This document shows positions 1-12,431 of a stretch of DNA of 64,000 nt, piece after piece (position 1 is the stretch's first letter; each line of letters starts with the position of its first letter). Position numbers and translations under genes: made by a program. The notes under the pieces are model-generated. The model saw only the letters and a program-made list of their open reading frames with translations, made no database searches and was not told the DNA's origin. The DNA is from Lonicera japonica (lineage: Eukaryota; Streptophyta; Magnoliopsida; Dipsacales; Caprifoliaceae). Location: positions 25,607,017 through 25,671,016 of the forward strand of contig CM038466.1 in the NCBI GenBank assembly GCA_021464415.1, read 5' to 3'.

Positions 1-237
1 TTTGCAATCTTGATTTCGATATTTGAAACCTTACAAGCGTGCCTCTAAGTAATTTTTCACTGCAAATTAGACCCTCCGTCTAACTCCCCGGTTAAAGTTA
101 ATGGAAAGTTGTTGTGGCAACCAAACTTCAGGTGGTTTTTTTTTTGTTTTTGTCGTTTCTTCTTATTATAATAAAAAAGGCAATTTTTTTAAACTAAATC
201 TACATGCTTCTAACTAACATAATCACATAAAAAAATA

Positions 238-587
238 CTCCATCCGTCCCACAAAGATAGACCCATTTTTTTTTCACATAGAATAAGAAACTTCATTTAA
301 TGTAACTGGAACCATACTTTATTTCCACATTTTCCCTATTATACCCTCATTTATTCTACTATAATAAATACATTGGATTAGAAGATGAACATACATTTTT
401 TTATCTTTCCTATGGGAGATGGGTATTTATTAGATAAAGTTAATTATTTTGGAATTGATAACAATGTAATCAAATATGGGTTCATTAGGAAAAAGGAAAT
501 TTTAGTGTATTCTTTAAAAGGCAAGTGGACTATAATTTGGGATAGATGAAAAAGGAATAGTGGACTATCTTTGTGGGACGGAGGGAG
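238..587. mobile_element. Stowaway-like MITE (350 bp)
   Basis: The element begins CTCCATCCGTCCCACAAAGA and ends with the near-perfect inverse TCTTTGTGGGACGGAGGGAG. It is flanked on both sides by TA (236-237 and 588-589). A TA target duplication with CTCCNTCCGTCCC termini is the signature of Stowaway (Tc1/mariner-type) MITEs in plants. There is no coding capacity. It is nested inside the larger inverted-repeat element that opens the window. Confidence 0.85.
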
Positions 588-700
588 TAAAAAATTAGGT
601 GTTATTTGAAGGGGGTTCAAATTTGTGACTTCCTTGCATGTGTTTATTTATTGTGTTATTTGAGAATTGTTTTAATAGGTTTTGAAATTTGAATTGCGAA

Positions 701-726
701 ATATATATATATATATATATATATAT
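701..726. repeat. (TA)n microsatellite
   Basis: Uninterrupted AT dinucleotide run. Similar long TA runs occur near 2972-2995, 6306-6336, 8102-8127, 17090-17115, 29596-29621 and 35529-35550. None is tied to a gene. Confidence 0.9.
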
Positions 727-3619
727 TACTCAATCATATTACATATAAAATATTGAATTTTTGTGGTGTGCTTATAAACGATTTTGTCACAATTTTTTTT
801 CCGCTCCCACGTCAACATTAAGAGTTCTTTTTTTTAAAAAAAATAAAATAATAATAATACATTTAAAGGTGAGAACATTCATTTCTATTATTTTACAATA
901 ATTGTATTCACTTATTTGTTTGCCTCAAAGGATTTTTCTATTAAATTTTACCTATTATATTAGACCATATATATATAGTAATTCTTTTTTTGGGGGGCTA
1001 TGCCCCGCGCCGGGGGGGGGGGGGGGGTGGGTGGGTTAACCTCTATAACTTTGACATTTCATAATTGAATACTAGTACACCAGTAAGAATTTTCAAAATT
1101 TTCTAGTTACCATGTGTAATTTAGAATATTGTCCGATAAAAGTAAATCTAAATCTAACTTTTTGAAAATTTGAACTGTAATAGTATTACTTGTTATGTAT
1201 AAACATTATACATTTTATTTTGGGTAGAAAAAGTAATTGTTTTATTATTATAATACTAAAAAAAATCCTGAAGTTTGGTTGTCACGTCAGCTTTACGTTA
1301 ACTTTAACAGAGAAGTTAGACGGATGGTCAAATTTGCAGTGAAAAATTACTTTAAAAGAATGCTTACAAATTTTAAATATTGGAGTCAAGATTGCAACTA
1401 TCCCCAAACTTCAAAGTTTTTTTTTCCTAAAAATACGCTATACATGTTTATCTAGCATTCACTAAAAAAAAAGAAAAAGATTACAATCATCGAAATAATG
1501 GGTCATACATATTTAAAGGGATCGGAGCCCTAAGCGAAATAAAAACAAATTATTATTTCATAGGAGTGAGTGTATGTTCACACAGACATACGTATGATTC
1601 TGTCTCTTTCTGTACAATTTATCCGATGCTTCGATCTTGTCCTTTCTTGGAATCCGAGCTCTAACTTAGCGTCCACATGGCGAAGTGTGATTGGATGCAT
1701 TACCGACCCCATCAAGTTTTTTTTTTGTTAGTTACAAACATGGAAGGGATCTTACGTACCTTAACGACTAGAAACTGTGGAAACCCAATTTGGCGGCGTT
1801 CGTTCTTAACTACTCCAAATAACAATTGTTCCTTTCACATGTTAGCTCCTTCACGATTTCTTTCCTCCCTCCACCGACAAAACATCGCCTATCCATTTTT
1901 TCATTCTTTTTAAACCCACATCTTGTTACTTACAAAAAAAAAGAAGTATATTAATAAAAAAGTGGTCCAGCAACTAATTTATCACTAAATATTTATTTTT
2001 CAATTTTTTTTATAAAAATATTGCTTCCTCAAGCAATATTATTAACCATTAGTCCCTCTATCATTACTAATAAAAAGAAGTTAAAATTATGTATATATAT
2101 ATGGGTCGACACACATGACTTGTATAGTGTAATCTAGTATTATGATATATACACGGTTATGCATTTTGTGTCATGTTTAATACTTCTATTTTTTATACGT
2201 AATTAGTATGAATGGAGTTGTACGTATTGTGTATTCTTATTTTACTTATATTTTTTCTAAACAAGCCATAGTGCTAAAAGGCAAAATCAACAATCGCTCA
2301 AGGAAAAGCTGATCACAAATAAGATCGAAAATTAATGCAACCTTATTAGTTATTAGTTATTAGTTAGGTTCATATAACTTGTTTACAGATTGTGTTCAAC
2401 TTAACAAGTTAATAGCATGAAAATATAGACAACGTACCCATGGCATACATTAAAAACTAGTTGAATCGATTTTATCATATGAAGATTATTTCTTGTACAT
2501 GTGTCGAGAGAGAGATTTCATTATGTTAATTATTGTACTTAGAGAAGTACTACATTAGGTGCAATTGTGCAAATGATGTATATAAATATATAAGGAACTA
2601 TATATGTGACGCAATCAAAATTTGTTAAACCTCTTTAAATAAGGGTGGCATTAATTATGTATACCAAAATACTTTATATATAACACTTTAATGTTGGTTC
2701 AGCTTTATATGATTAAGATAATGTGCACATATTATATTTTATAGCACTGAGTATGTGCATATTATATCAATTTTATAAGATTAAACAAGTGTATTTTTTT
2801 GTTCTCAATAATAACTCAGCCCTATTACACAGAAGTAATATGCATGTACTCAAGTATAATATGACCGAATAAATAAAATAAAATGTTACTATATGAAATT
2901 AGCCTGGTTCTTAATAAAGGTTAATATGACTATCGTTAAACATGATTGGTGAAATCATGTTAATTAACTGCTATATATATATATATATATATATATCCTC
3001 GTTTAAAGACAAGGTACCTCTCCACATGATTGATGTTTTTGTAAAGGTGCCGATCAATTAATTAAATAGAGAGCCGTGGAATTCAAAGGCTACGGGTCCC
3101 TAGCTTGTGAAATATTATTTTGATAGAGAGGTGGGGGCCAGCTTTTGCCACGTGAAGTAAAAAGTTAATTAATTTCCAACGTGTCAAAGCAGGATCACTT
3201 GTTGCAGTCTCCTCGATCATCCTCCAAAATTCCCCGGTCTCTCTCTCATTCTCTGTCCCCACACACACTTTTCCTTTTCATCAATCCATCTTTTTGTGCT
3301 TTTCCCCTTTTTATGGTTTATGTTTTTCTTCTCCAATGTTATAATGTTAAAACATATGTATATATATACGCTATCTTCTACCTTAATTCTCTTACACTTG
3401 TATATTAAGACAATGTATACAAATTCTCGGTAACAATATATAATAATTATTCTCTTCATTATTCTTCTTTAATTAAAATATCAAATTAAACAATTATATT
3501 GTCATTATGTACATATATATAAAAATGGATATGATCTTAGGTTGTGTTTTATTCGTTAGTTTGATGACCCAATGTATTGCAAATTTGTTTATATACTAAA
3601 CTATTTTTTATGTATTCTA

Positions 3620-3907
3620 AGACTTGTTTGGTTCGAGTTTAGGGAATGGAATGAACATCTTAAATTGCTGAAAAGCTTTTTTCCTGTAATCTAAGATGTC
3701 TTGCCAATGTTTGGTTTAGACACGAATTCTTCTTTTTTGGAACGTTAAATTATTTCTCTATATTTAGTTCAAACGAAAATACGAGTGAAATACATGTGAA
3801 TTACAAAAATATTTTTATTTTATAAAATAAAAGATAAGTCTTAACAATTTTACAAAGGTAAAAAATTATTTTTATCGTTAAGAACTGTGAAAAGTCGTTG
3901 TATTTAT

Positions 3908-3946
<39 letters not shown>

Positions 3947-4249
3947 GTTAAATAACAAAAAAAATACTATTTTTCCTTTTTAAAAAAAATATAAATGAAA
4001 AAAAAGGTTGTCTTGGTAAGTAGAAGGAATATTTTGGTCCTAAGAGGTAATCTTAGAGAATAAATCTAAAAGAGAATACCTAGAGTAATCATCTATTCCC
4101 ATCTATTTAAGAGAGAAACTTTTGAAGGAATGCGCTATTCTTGAAATGATGCATTCATAGCCTAAAACCCTAACCAAACATCGGAACCCTTCTAGAATGG
4201 AACGTAGCATTTCATGAATGATTTAAAACTTGAATCAAACGAGCCCTGA
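3620..4249. mobile_element. Possible MITE with Tourist/hAT-like ends
   Basis: The left end reads CTTGTTTGGTTCGAGTTT. The right end, reversed, reads GGGCTCGTTTGATTCAAGTT. These are imperfect inverted termini of the kind seen in plant PIF/Harbinger and hAT MITEs. The interior is non-coding and includes a (TAA)n run at about 3910-3943. No clear target duplication was found, so the boundaries are approximate. Confidence 0.35.
3910..3943 (+). repeat. (TAA)n microsatellite
   Basis: About eleven consecutive AAT/TAA trinucleotides. Confidence 0.9.
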
Positions 4250-4317
4250 ATGTTTTGTGCCCATTTGAGTGCCATTATAGAAATGGTGAAAATTAATTAC
4301 ATGCATCACTTTTTTTA

Positions 4318-4465
4318 CTTTTTTTTTAAATGAAGGTATAAATCTCCTTTTTTAATTATAAACAACGAAACACCACCCCCTCCCCTTCTAGTGAGACTTG
4401 AACCCAAAATCTCTCCGAGTCCAAATAGACGCCTCTCCTAACTAGGCTAGACACTTGCTCACCTG
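4318..4465 (-). mobile_element. tRNA-derived SINE-like sequence
   Basis: Read on the minus strand, the segment carries an A-box-like TAGCCTAGTTAGG and, ~50 bases later, a B-box-like GGTTCAAGTC. This is the internal RNA polymerase III promoter of tRNA-derived SINEs. It ends in an A-rich tail (T-rich on the plus strand, about 4310-4330). No clean target-site duplication was found, so it may be old or truncated. Confidence 0.55.
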
Positions 4466-6302
4466 CATGTGCCATTTTAATTTCTAGTGTACTGTTATTA
4501 TCAAAAGGTGAGAAGTAGTAAAAAATAAGTTCCTTTTTTTTTTCATTTACGCCACCAACAAAATATGTTGTAATACAGTTTTCTTACAAACCAAACTCAA
4601 TTACAACATTTACAATCAAACCCACTCTTAGTGCTGTGGTGGCGGGCTGTTGCATGGCCTTGTGTGGCTGCATACACTCGAAATTAAGGGAGTTAGTCTC
4701 CGCATCTCCTGGGTATGGTATGCTTATATGTGTATATTACGGTCCTTCCAATCTTTTCGACAAAATAAAACCGTAAAAGTTTGGGCTCAGAATCGACACT
4801 ATTTTATAATTTTTATTAATTACATCTCAACGTTCTTATAACCTATCATATTCACTATACATTTTTAAAATAATTAATAAATATTTGTAAATAATTGTAA
4901 TTTAATAATATGTTAATGTAGGTGTGCTAGCTAACATCTTTTCTGGAAAATGCAAGTGTCTCTTGTTTGCATAAATATTTCATTGTTTTACCTAAATACA
5001 TGAGATTGAGATCAACACTTTCTACTTAAACTCGGCCCTTTCGATTTTTTATTCGCAACTTCTTGCTGGTAAGAGAGGCACGCTTACGATTAAATTATAA
5101 ACTCATGTGCAATTCATTCTATAATTACTTTACTGTAATTTAAACTTGCATGTGATTTTGTACACAAAACAATTATAATTTCATAACACAACTCTAGCTT
5201 TTTGTATAATACAATATATTTTTAATATAACTATAAATTCACAGCTACTACTATAATGGTGGATCAACAGAATGTTCAACAACTATGTCCATTTAGCTTG
5301 AACTCAAGACCTTCCTGTTACAAAAATATAGAGAATGCCAACGAAGTACAAAAGCGTTGGCAAACTTGAATGTATGTGCTGCATTAATTGAGGCATTATA
5401 TATTACACTGGTTTAGTTCTGGCATTTAACTCTTGGTGAGGTTTATGACACTCCCGAAAACTTGGTGCACCGGAAGGTCAGTTAGGGTTTAAGACCTTAA
5501 GATCATTTCAAACCAGACCAAAATGATCGATTTCTAAATATTAGCTAGAGCTAGACTGGACTAGATTGATTTATAGTTCCTCGACTCGATCCCTTCAGTT
5601 TTTGCACAGTCAGATCTGTCAGAATATATGACAATTGAACCATAGATTGATTACATATATATGGCTACATATATTGTAGAAAATAAATAGAAATAAAATA
5701 AGCCTCAAGACTAATATACAAAAAAAATTAAAAAAATATGTATGCCATGTATCAGAATATGATGAAAAACTATATTATGCTTAAAGGATATATATTGTTT
5801 AAAGGAGAAAAAAAAAGTGAGCGGGTATATTAAATTTCAGTTTGGCTTTTACTTTTTTACGGACAAAATATGGACCGGAAGTAATTTTGGTTTCTTCGGA
5901 AAAAATTGGCCCGACTGACATCAGAATTTGGGAGGGATATAAAAACCAGGTTTTCAATCACATCGTTGTATAAATTCTTTATAATCTAGTACAAACAAGG
6001 TTAAATATTGGTTTCTAACTAGAAATAATGAAAGAAATCAAGTTTGAACATGCATATAAAGACATTGACGTAATCATAAATTTAGCCTTAATAAATTCAA
6101 TTAAAGTTGGTGATACAATAATATTGTAATTTTTTTTTTTAATGTAACAATTAACCATCTTATATATTTAAGTCTTTGCCGAAAGGTAACCCCCTAAGTG
6201 CTTCTTTATATGGGTTGAAATGCTGAAAACGGACGTCACATATATGAATCTACAACCCGAAAGAGAAAAAGGAGAAAATAAAAAACACTATTAATTAATT
6301 AA

Positions 6303-6339
<37 letters not shown>

Positions 6340-7399
6340 ATTCAAAAGACAAAAAGCATAACCCTGTTTTACATCTACTAATTAATAGAAGGGAAGTGAC
6401 CCAAATCTCCATTCTTCTTTTATTTATCTTATATAGTATAGGTTATAGTATAGGTGCCTAACTTTGTATCTACACACAAGAGAGGAACAAAGTACATAAA
6501 TAAATATATAGATAAATATGTATCTCAATATTAGATATTATGTCTGTGCATGTAATATTATATCTAATAAACATTTTTCAATGCGTAATTGTATTTCCTC
6601 AATTGGTTCCTTATACTTAGCACGTGGGTTCCAACCCTAAGCCATATTTATTTAAAATCTAGCTACTATCAATAATAGACTAACGATTTTCAATAATTAC
6701 GATTGCAATATTTCTTTTTAGAAAAATAAATGTATAATGCGAGCAACAAGATTTCAGTACGTAGTATTGAAATTATGTTTGATCATTGAACCATTTTATC
6801 ATTTTTGTAAGTCAAAAACTATTGCATATATAATTTCTAAGGACACTGACTAGGCGGTTGAGGATTTTTGATAAGGCCATCAGGACCTTAATATTTATTT
6901 ATTTATTTTATTTTATGCGAGGGGTAAAAGTTGCCTCAACATTAGAATTAGTAGCACATCAAGTGCAGAGAATTCACTTAGACACCATTACGATGTAGGG
7001 TCGATCACTTCATTTATTAAAAATTACCTTCTTACGAAGATAAAAGGTACGCGCGCCATCAAATTATAACAAGACTAATGGCAAAAAATTGGGGAAGAAA
7101 TTGGAGAAATTTTCTTGGGGACCAAAGAAATTAAAGCCACTGTTTGGAGATCTGGCTTGTAACCGGTAGACTCGATCCCTTAACAAGGATATGTCAAATG
7201 CACAATGGTCTTCTACAAGAACAATGGTTTAGTGTACAAATTAATATATTTTCGACTCCTTGCAGTTAGGGAAGTATAAACATTTCAAGTGCATAATGTA
7301 CTTTCTACTCTTCATTTCCTTATTGTAATTAATTAAGCGTGTCTCGTGAATGTAAAAGTTCTAATTTAATTACGTTAAAAATAAAATATTCTAAAAAAT

Positions 7400-7830
7400 A
7401 CATGAAAGTTAAATTAGATTGTTAATTTATAACAGTTGAATAATATTAATTAAAAAGAGAGATTAAAGTTTGTTGTCTTAATTATTTATCGTGGACCCAT
7501 CTTGGTCCAAAAGATGTTACGTTAAGTGTGAAAGTTTGTTCAACGATTTAGAGCTTTAACTTATCAAAAAATACAAAAGCCAAGGTCTTCCAGAGACAAA
7601 GGGGGATGATTGGATAAGGTCTACTAGTTTAATTTTCTAAAATCAAACAAAAGTTGATTAATTATTGGATTTGGTAAAACCCAAAAGCCAGCTGCATTAA
7701 GTAAATGACAAGATCCAATTACTTTACACATGTTAAACGTTAAAAAGTCAAAAAACAGTTTGAGTAAGCTACTGTTGACATGCGGCAGCTATGAGTTGTA
7801 AGAAATTGGTCAATTAATGCGATAAACATG
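7400..7830. repeat. Left part of tandem duplication (paralogous to 3' flank of PRAF-type gene)
   Basis: Positions ~7400-7830 are clearly related to ~19370-19950. They share words such as ATTGGATAAGGTCTACTAGT, TTGGATTTGGTA and GACAAGATC in the same order and spacing. The second copy lies just downstream (3') of the intact PRAF-type gene. This places one edge of a tandem segmental duplication here. The site at about 7770-7786 corresponds to the empty insertion site of the SINE at 19725-19887. Confidence 0.75.
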
Positions 7831-9300
7831 CCATTGAAAAGAAAACCCCTTAATGCGATAACCACCCGCCCTTAAAGGCATTACAACAGCTAAATATAAA
7901 AGGGGAAGAAAATACAATTCAAATGAAAATTATAAAATTTTGTATAAATTTTGACACGAAGTCTTCAAACTACATAAAACTTACACCTGTTTATACAAAC
8001 TTTACACACTTTAAATTCTCTACGTATATTAATACATGACGTCCTATATACACAATATCCACTAAGTGAGTCCATAACATGGACATATAATATGATACAA
8101 CATATATATATATATATATATATATAACAAAATTGACACATAGTGAAGTAGATGAAGCAACACATGGTATCAGAGGACTAGGAGTACTCGCATCCTTCCC
8201 ACCAACTCGACTAAAAACTTAGAATGTACCTGCAATTGAGAAATGAGCCAAAACTAGCCTAGTGGGAACCAATGGGGAAGGGAAAAAGCAATGCAGTAAA
8301 TAAAATGAGTATATATAAAAATTTAGTTTTCAAATAATCCATATAATTCCAATAATACAGTTGGCTACTCTTGGCACACTATCCTACCATCGTCATCATC
8401 ATAATTGCAAGGCATAATCACAATGTACTGCCAAACTCATACTAACCATCACCTCCTCCTCATCCTCCTTGACCTAATATCGGTACTAGTCGAAAAAATA
8501 ACTCATATAAGCACCCCATCTTATCATGGGCCTGTGCATTGGTAACCAAATTAAATAAACACCCCATTTTACCATAGGCCTGTGCAATAATACAACTCAT
8601 GCATTTCTATACCCATGCCGATCCGGTCCCATCAACACCATTATATCCTACCATAACTAGGTAGTAGTAATGTTCAGGGAGACTTTATATTATTAACAAT
8701 TATAACCCAAGTGTTTTATAATTTAACAAAGATGCAAAAAAAAGGATCATTTTTCACAAGCTAATAATATTTATAGGTTTCTATAAAACCTTTCACGGAT
8801 TAGTTTCATAATTTTTTTAGTTTAGCACTTCATTCGTTAAAATTCACCATTTCTTAATAACTCATTTTTTTTGGCGAATACGAGAAGGGTTGACATAGAG
8901 ATTTCATGGAACAAGTGTGTAAATACCATATATAGGTTCAGATTGTATTTTAATCATAATATAACATTTACCATGTATCACATGTTACTCGAGCTGAAAA
9001 CATCATTCTCATATTAGTAGCGCTAGTATTTATTGTAGTATATTGACCAAGAAACCTATATCGTAAAATAAGCGATGTGCATGACTTGAGGAGTGAAAAT
9101 CATAAGTTAATTTTAGAGTTTATTTTGGTCTTGAAGGTTTAAAAGTTGTATTTGCAAGAAAAAATTACGTGCACATGCCTATTTTAACCTGAAATGGTAC
9201 CGAAATCAAATTCGCAGAAAAACCATTCAAAGTTGACATGCAATTCCAACAACTCACATAATCAGATTCTACGATGTGTATATATGAAATATTCAATGTC
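7831..9300. other. Gene-free region with a local ~50-bp direct repeat
   Basis: No coding region is recognised. A short tandem duplication occurs at about 8512-8590, where CACCCCATCTTATCATGGGC is followed ~50 bases later by CACCCCATTTTACCATAGGC. A (TA)n run lies at 8102-8127. Confidence 0.5.
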
Positions 9301-9319
9301 TGATCGTTAAAAAAAAACT

Positions 9320-10555
9320 ATATCTCCACACACATGCAAGAAGAATATGATTTTGGTCTCGTATCATCAAAAAATATTACAAATACCGCTACATATGCAC
9401 AAAATAGCAAGAGTAAAAGGAGATTCCCACCTTAATCACTTCTGGACAGAAAATAAAAGCCCCAAAACGACCACCTACAATTAGCAATTAAGAAAACCGA
9501 GCTAGGAAATGTACTCGCCACACCAAAAACTTGCGAAATCCATAATTTTGGAGTGAAAATCCTTGATTTGAGCTAGAAATCACCCATAAACACTCATTTC
9601 TCCCCTTTTCCCTCACTAGAAATGTACTGGTATCAATGAAGCTTAAAACTGGTCTATAATGGAGATTTTAAGAGGTTAAAGACGAGTCAAACTTGGTTAA
9701 AGGCAATAAAAACGAGGCTACAAATTCACTGTTTGTAATTTGCTCATAACTCTTTGCTTGGAACTCTGATTGGAATGATCTTTATATCAACGGAAAGCTA
9801 ATTCAAAACTCTACAACTTCACAAAAGGATGTTTCTCCAAATTTGGAATATATTAATACCATAATTTCATCAAAGACAGCGCTCTATCGAACGCTATAGA
9901 AATATGATATAAGCATATTTTATTAATCGGCTTACTTTGAACTCAGTTTTGACCAACGAGGACCGTGAACTAGATTTTGGTCAAAACACGAAAGTTGTAG
10001 AGGGAAATAAGATGAAACTATAGGAGTTTACGGAGTGGAATTTGGATAATTAATGAAGAAGTTATGAGTCTCCAAAGTTGACTGAAATTCAACCGATGAG
10101 TAAATATTTCGGGTTCGAAAAATGCCTCCGAAATACTCAATTCAAGTCCGAAAGTAACGAAAATATTCAGAATAGTTCTAAATATATAATAAGACACAAT
10201 GAAATAGACAAAACTCAATTCGGAAATTTCTAGGTTGATCAACCAATCACAAGAAAAGAATAAAAAAACAATATCTTAAATAAACGCATATTTTTCGGAC
10301 GACTCATCAAATTTTGACAAACGGACTCCAGGTTGGATGAAATTTTTCAGAATAAATACTTAACTATAATGTCACTCGTGGAGACTCACGGAATTGAATT
10401 CAGATTATCCTAAGTCGATGAGTTAGAATTTCAAGATTAGGCTAGGTTTAACCGAAAAAATGCCAAAGCCAAATACGAACTCTTACAAAATACCTGGAAA
10501 AATTACAGAAAATGATTATTAAAGCACGAACTGTTACAAAATTAATTATAACTGC
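9320..10555. mobile_element. Probable LTR-retrotransposon fragment (Ty3/gypsy LTR-like)
   Basis: A ~1.2 kb non-coding block has phrases characteristic of the long LTRs of plant Ty3/gypsy chromoviruses (for example TGATCTTTATATCAACGGAAAG and AAAGTTGTAGAGG). It contains no gag or pol frame and no clear TG...CA ends. The call rests on resemblance to the style of such LTRs, not on an alignment. It lies within the pseudogene duplication unit, where the intact unit has no counterpart. Confidence 0.4.
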
Positions 10556-10584
10556 TGTCTTTTGTTCTTTAAGCACATAGTAGT

Positions 10585-10750
10585 AAGAGGGCTACAAATG
10601 CTTGTTTTGCTCTTAATAAGGAGTTTGCGAATCTTGCTTCAATCACCTCCAGGGGCACAGAGTAAACTGTTGAATATGGAGAATCTCACTCTAAGACCTT
10701 TGGTAACAACCCAGACAAAAATTCGTCACGAGATTTTTTTGGGTATTAAT
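10585..10750 (+). pseudogene. Inverted fragment of PRAF-type gene (FYVE end and linker)
   Basis: On the plus strand this fragment encodes a decayed version of the FYVE C-terminus and following linker of the intact gene. LLNMENLTLRPLVTTQTKI here matches LLNMENLTPRPLLTTQKKI in the exon at 22420-24375. An internal deletion removes part of the FYVE tail. It is the only trace of the RCC1-FYVE region in the pseudogene unit, and it is inverted relative to the other fragments. Confidence 0.85.
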
Positions 10751-11434
10751 CAGTAGTATCTTTTGGTATTATGCAAAGTAAATGATTCTGCCAAGTTAGA
10801 GTTTTCGTGTATTCAGTAATATATCTCTCTCATTCTCTAAAAGAAGGGTTATGGAACATTATTTATCTTTAATTAATTTTACTGATTTCTTTTAGTGGTT
10901 CATAAGTTACATATAATATAATTGTTAGATATATATATAAAACTAAGCTTAATGTGAACAACAAAGTAACTTTTTGTCCGAATTCAATATATTAAACAAA
11001 CTAATTAAAGAACCTAGGAACATTTTCGCGTCTCCGCTGAAAGTCCTAGACAATATTTCCTTGGCATAAAACTGGTGGGGTGGGGTATTGTTTATATATG
11101 GATTTGATTTGAAGAGGATTTGCGCCAAGGTGGTCTTTTGTGTCTCTTGTAGCAGATTTTTTTAGGACATCACTTGAAGCTGCAACGAAAAAGCATTAAA
11201 TGCAGCTTAAAGCATTATATGACTGAATTGTGTGCATTACAAATGACCCGATAGAGAAAATATTTCAGTTTCCCTTTAAAGTTTAATTTATACATTTATG
11301 CCAATTCAAGTTTCATATTTTCTTTTGCATACCTGTATCTGATGGGAGAGGCATTACTAGAATTACTTTAACTTTCCTTAACAATGCATAACAGAGTTGA
11401 AATCTGAAAAATACTTGCATACATCGTATTTTTT

Positions 11435-11955
11435 GCAAATGACCATTTTTTCTCAGTTTTTGACGTAGCGGAAAGCTATGAAATGGGATTTAAATTCACA
11501 ATATAGAGAAAAACACTCAAAATATTATTAAAGATGAATTGCCTAAACGATTACAAGAATATTCTCTTATAAGAAATTACGAAATGTAAAAAAAAGGAAA
11601 CAAATTCGAAATAATTCAAAAACTGCCAAAAATAGGAAATTGCAGAAATTATGGGATTCTGCTGTGCTGATGTCAAGGATCGCGCGGGATTTGACGGAAG
11701 TCAAATCGGACTTTCCAAACTCAACTTATTACGTAATTAAGACATGCCTTAAATAGTAAATACGCGGATTCGGGGGCCTAAATGAAAGATTTTTGGCCAG
11801 ACGGACGTGCATCACCGCCAGAGACTTTCCACTCTGGGCCGTTTCGGGTCAAACTAGCCAGGCCTCACGCAATTCTGGTCTCGTCACTTTTTGGGCCAGA
11901 CGGGCTTACGACGATCCAGTGCTGTTAAATACAGGTCCGCTACCTGTTCTACATC
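11435..11955. mobile_element. Insertion in pseudogene, retroelement-like
   Basis: Intron/exon sequence paralogous to about 22000 stops near 11430 and resumes near 11955 (CAGTTTTTTTGCTAAC, matching exon 7 of the intact gene). The ~520 bases between have no match in the intact locus. They are more G+C rich than the surroundings (GGCCAGACGG occurs twice), resembling an LTR fragment. The exact termini and class are undetermined. Confidence 0.5.
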
Positions 11956-12431
11956 AGTTTTTTTGCTAACTTTCTTGAATTTTCACCCTCTAAAAAAATG
12001 CAGAGAACTCAATAGAAAAGGAAGAGTAAATAATGTACAAGTAAAGACGTAGAAGGCTTGAAAGTCGAGGGATTACCTCAGCAGCTCTCAACTTCCAATA
12101 TGCGATCTCAACGATCTTGTCAGATTCTGACAAGTCTTTCTCCACGTTTTCCAAAGCAAAAATATCGATCATCGTGTTTTGGCAGAAGGGGGCTCCTGGG
12201 CAAGCTGACCGGGCACCTTCAAGCATAGAAAATAATTATCAGATCGTTTACAAAACTACTTAATGTGAACAACAAAGCCAGTTCTTGTTGTCCAAAGTCA
12301 ATAAATTAAATAAACTAATTAAAGAACCTGCGAATGTTTTCCGGTCTCCTCTGAAAGTCCTAGATTATATTTCCTTTGAATAAAACCAGCTAGACTGTTA
12401 ACACAACTTTGTGCCACTCTTCAGTTTTCAC

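Larger units (their letters stand above)
1..1420. mobile_element. Inverted-repeat (foldback) element, left end cut by window
   Basis: The first ~130 bases and positions ~1263-1415 are inverted copies of each other, still recognisable over more than 100 bases (for example GGAGTTAGACGGAGGGTC read from the left arm against GAAGTTAGACGGATGGTC in the right arm). Long terminal inverted repeats enclosing ~1.1 kb of non-coding DNA suggest a foldback or Mutator-like non-autonomous DNA transposon. The outermost left bases lie outside the window, so the target duplication cannot be tested. A separate MITE sits inside at 238-587. No transposase reading frame is visible, and the family assignment is inference. 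Confidence 0.55.
1421..7380. other. Gene-free A+T-rich region
   Basis: No conserved reading frame is recognisable on either strand. Short frames here are low-complexity or A+T-driven. A stretch near 3140-3310 holds a CACGTG G-box (about 3149) followed by a pyrimidine-rich tract, which resembles a promoter with 5' UTR, but no coding sequence follows it. (TA)n tracts occur near 2972 and 6306. The SINE and repeat entries listed separately account for part of the remainder. Confidence 0.6.

Noticed and set aside
3140..3310. G-box plus pyrimidine leader suggesting a promoter
   Set aside because: No coding sequence or splice-linked exon follows. Kept only as a note in the gene-free region.
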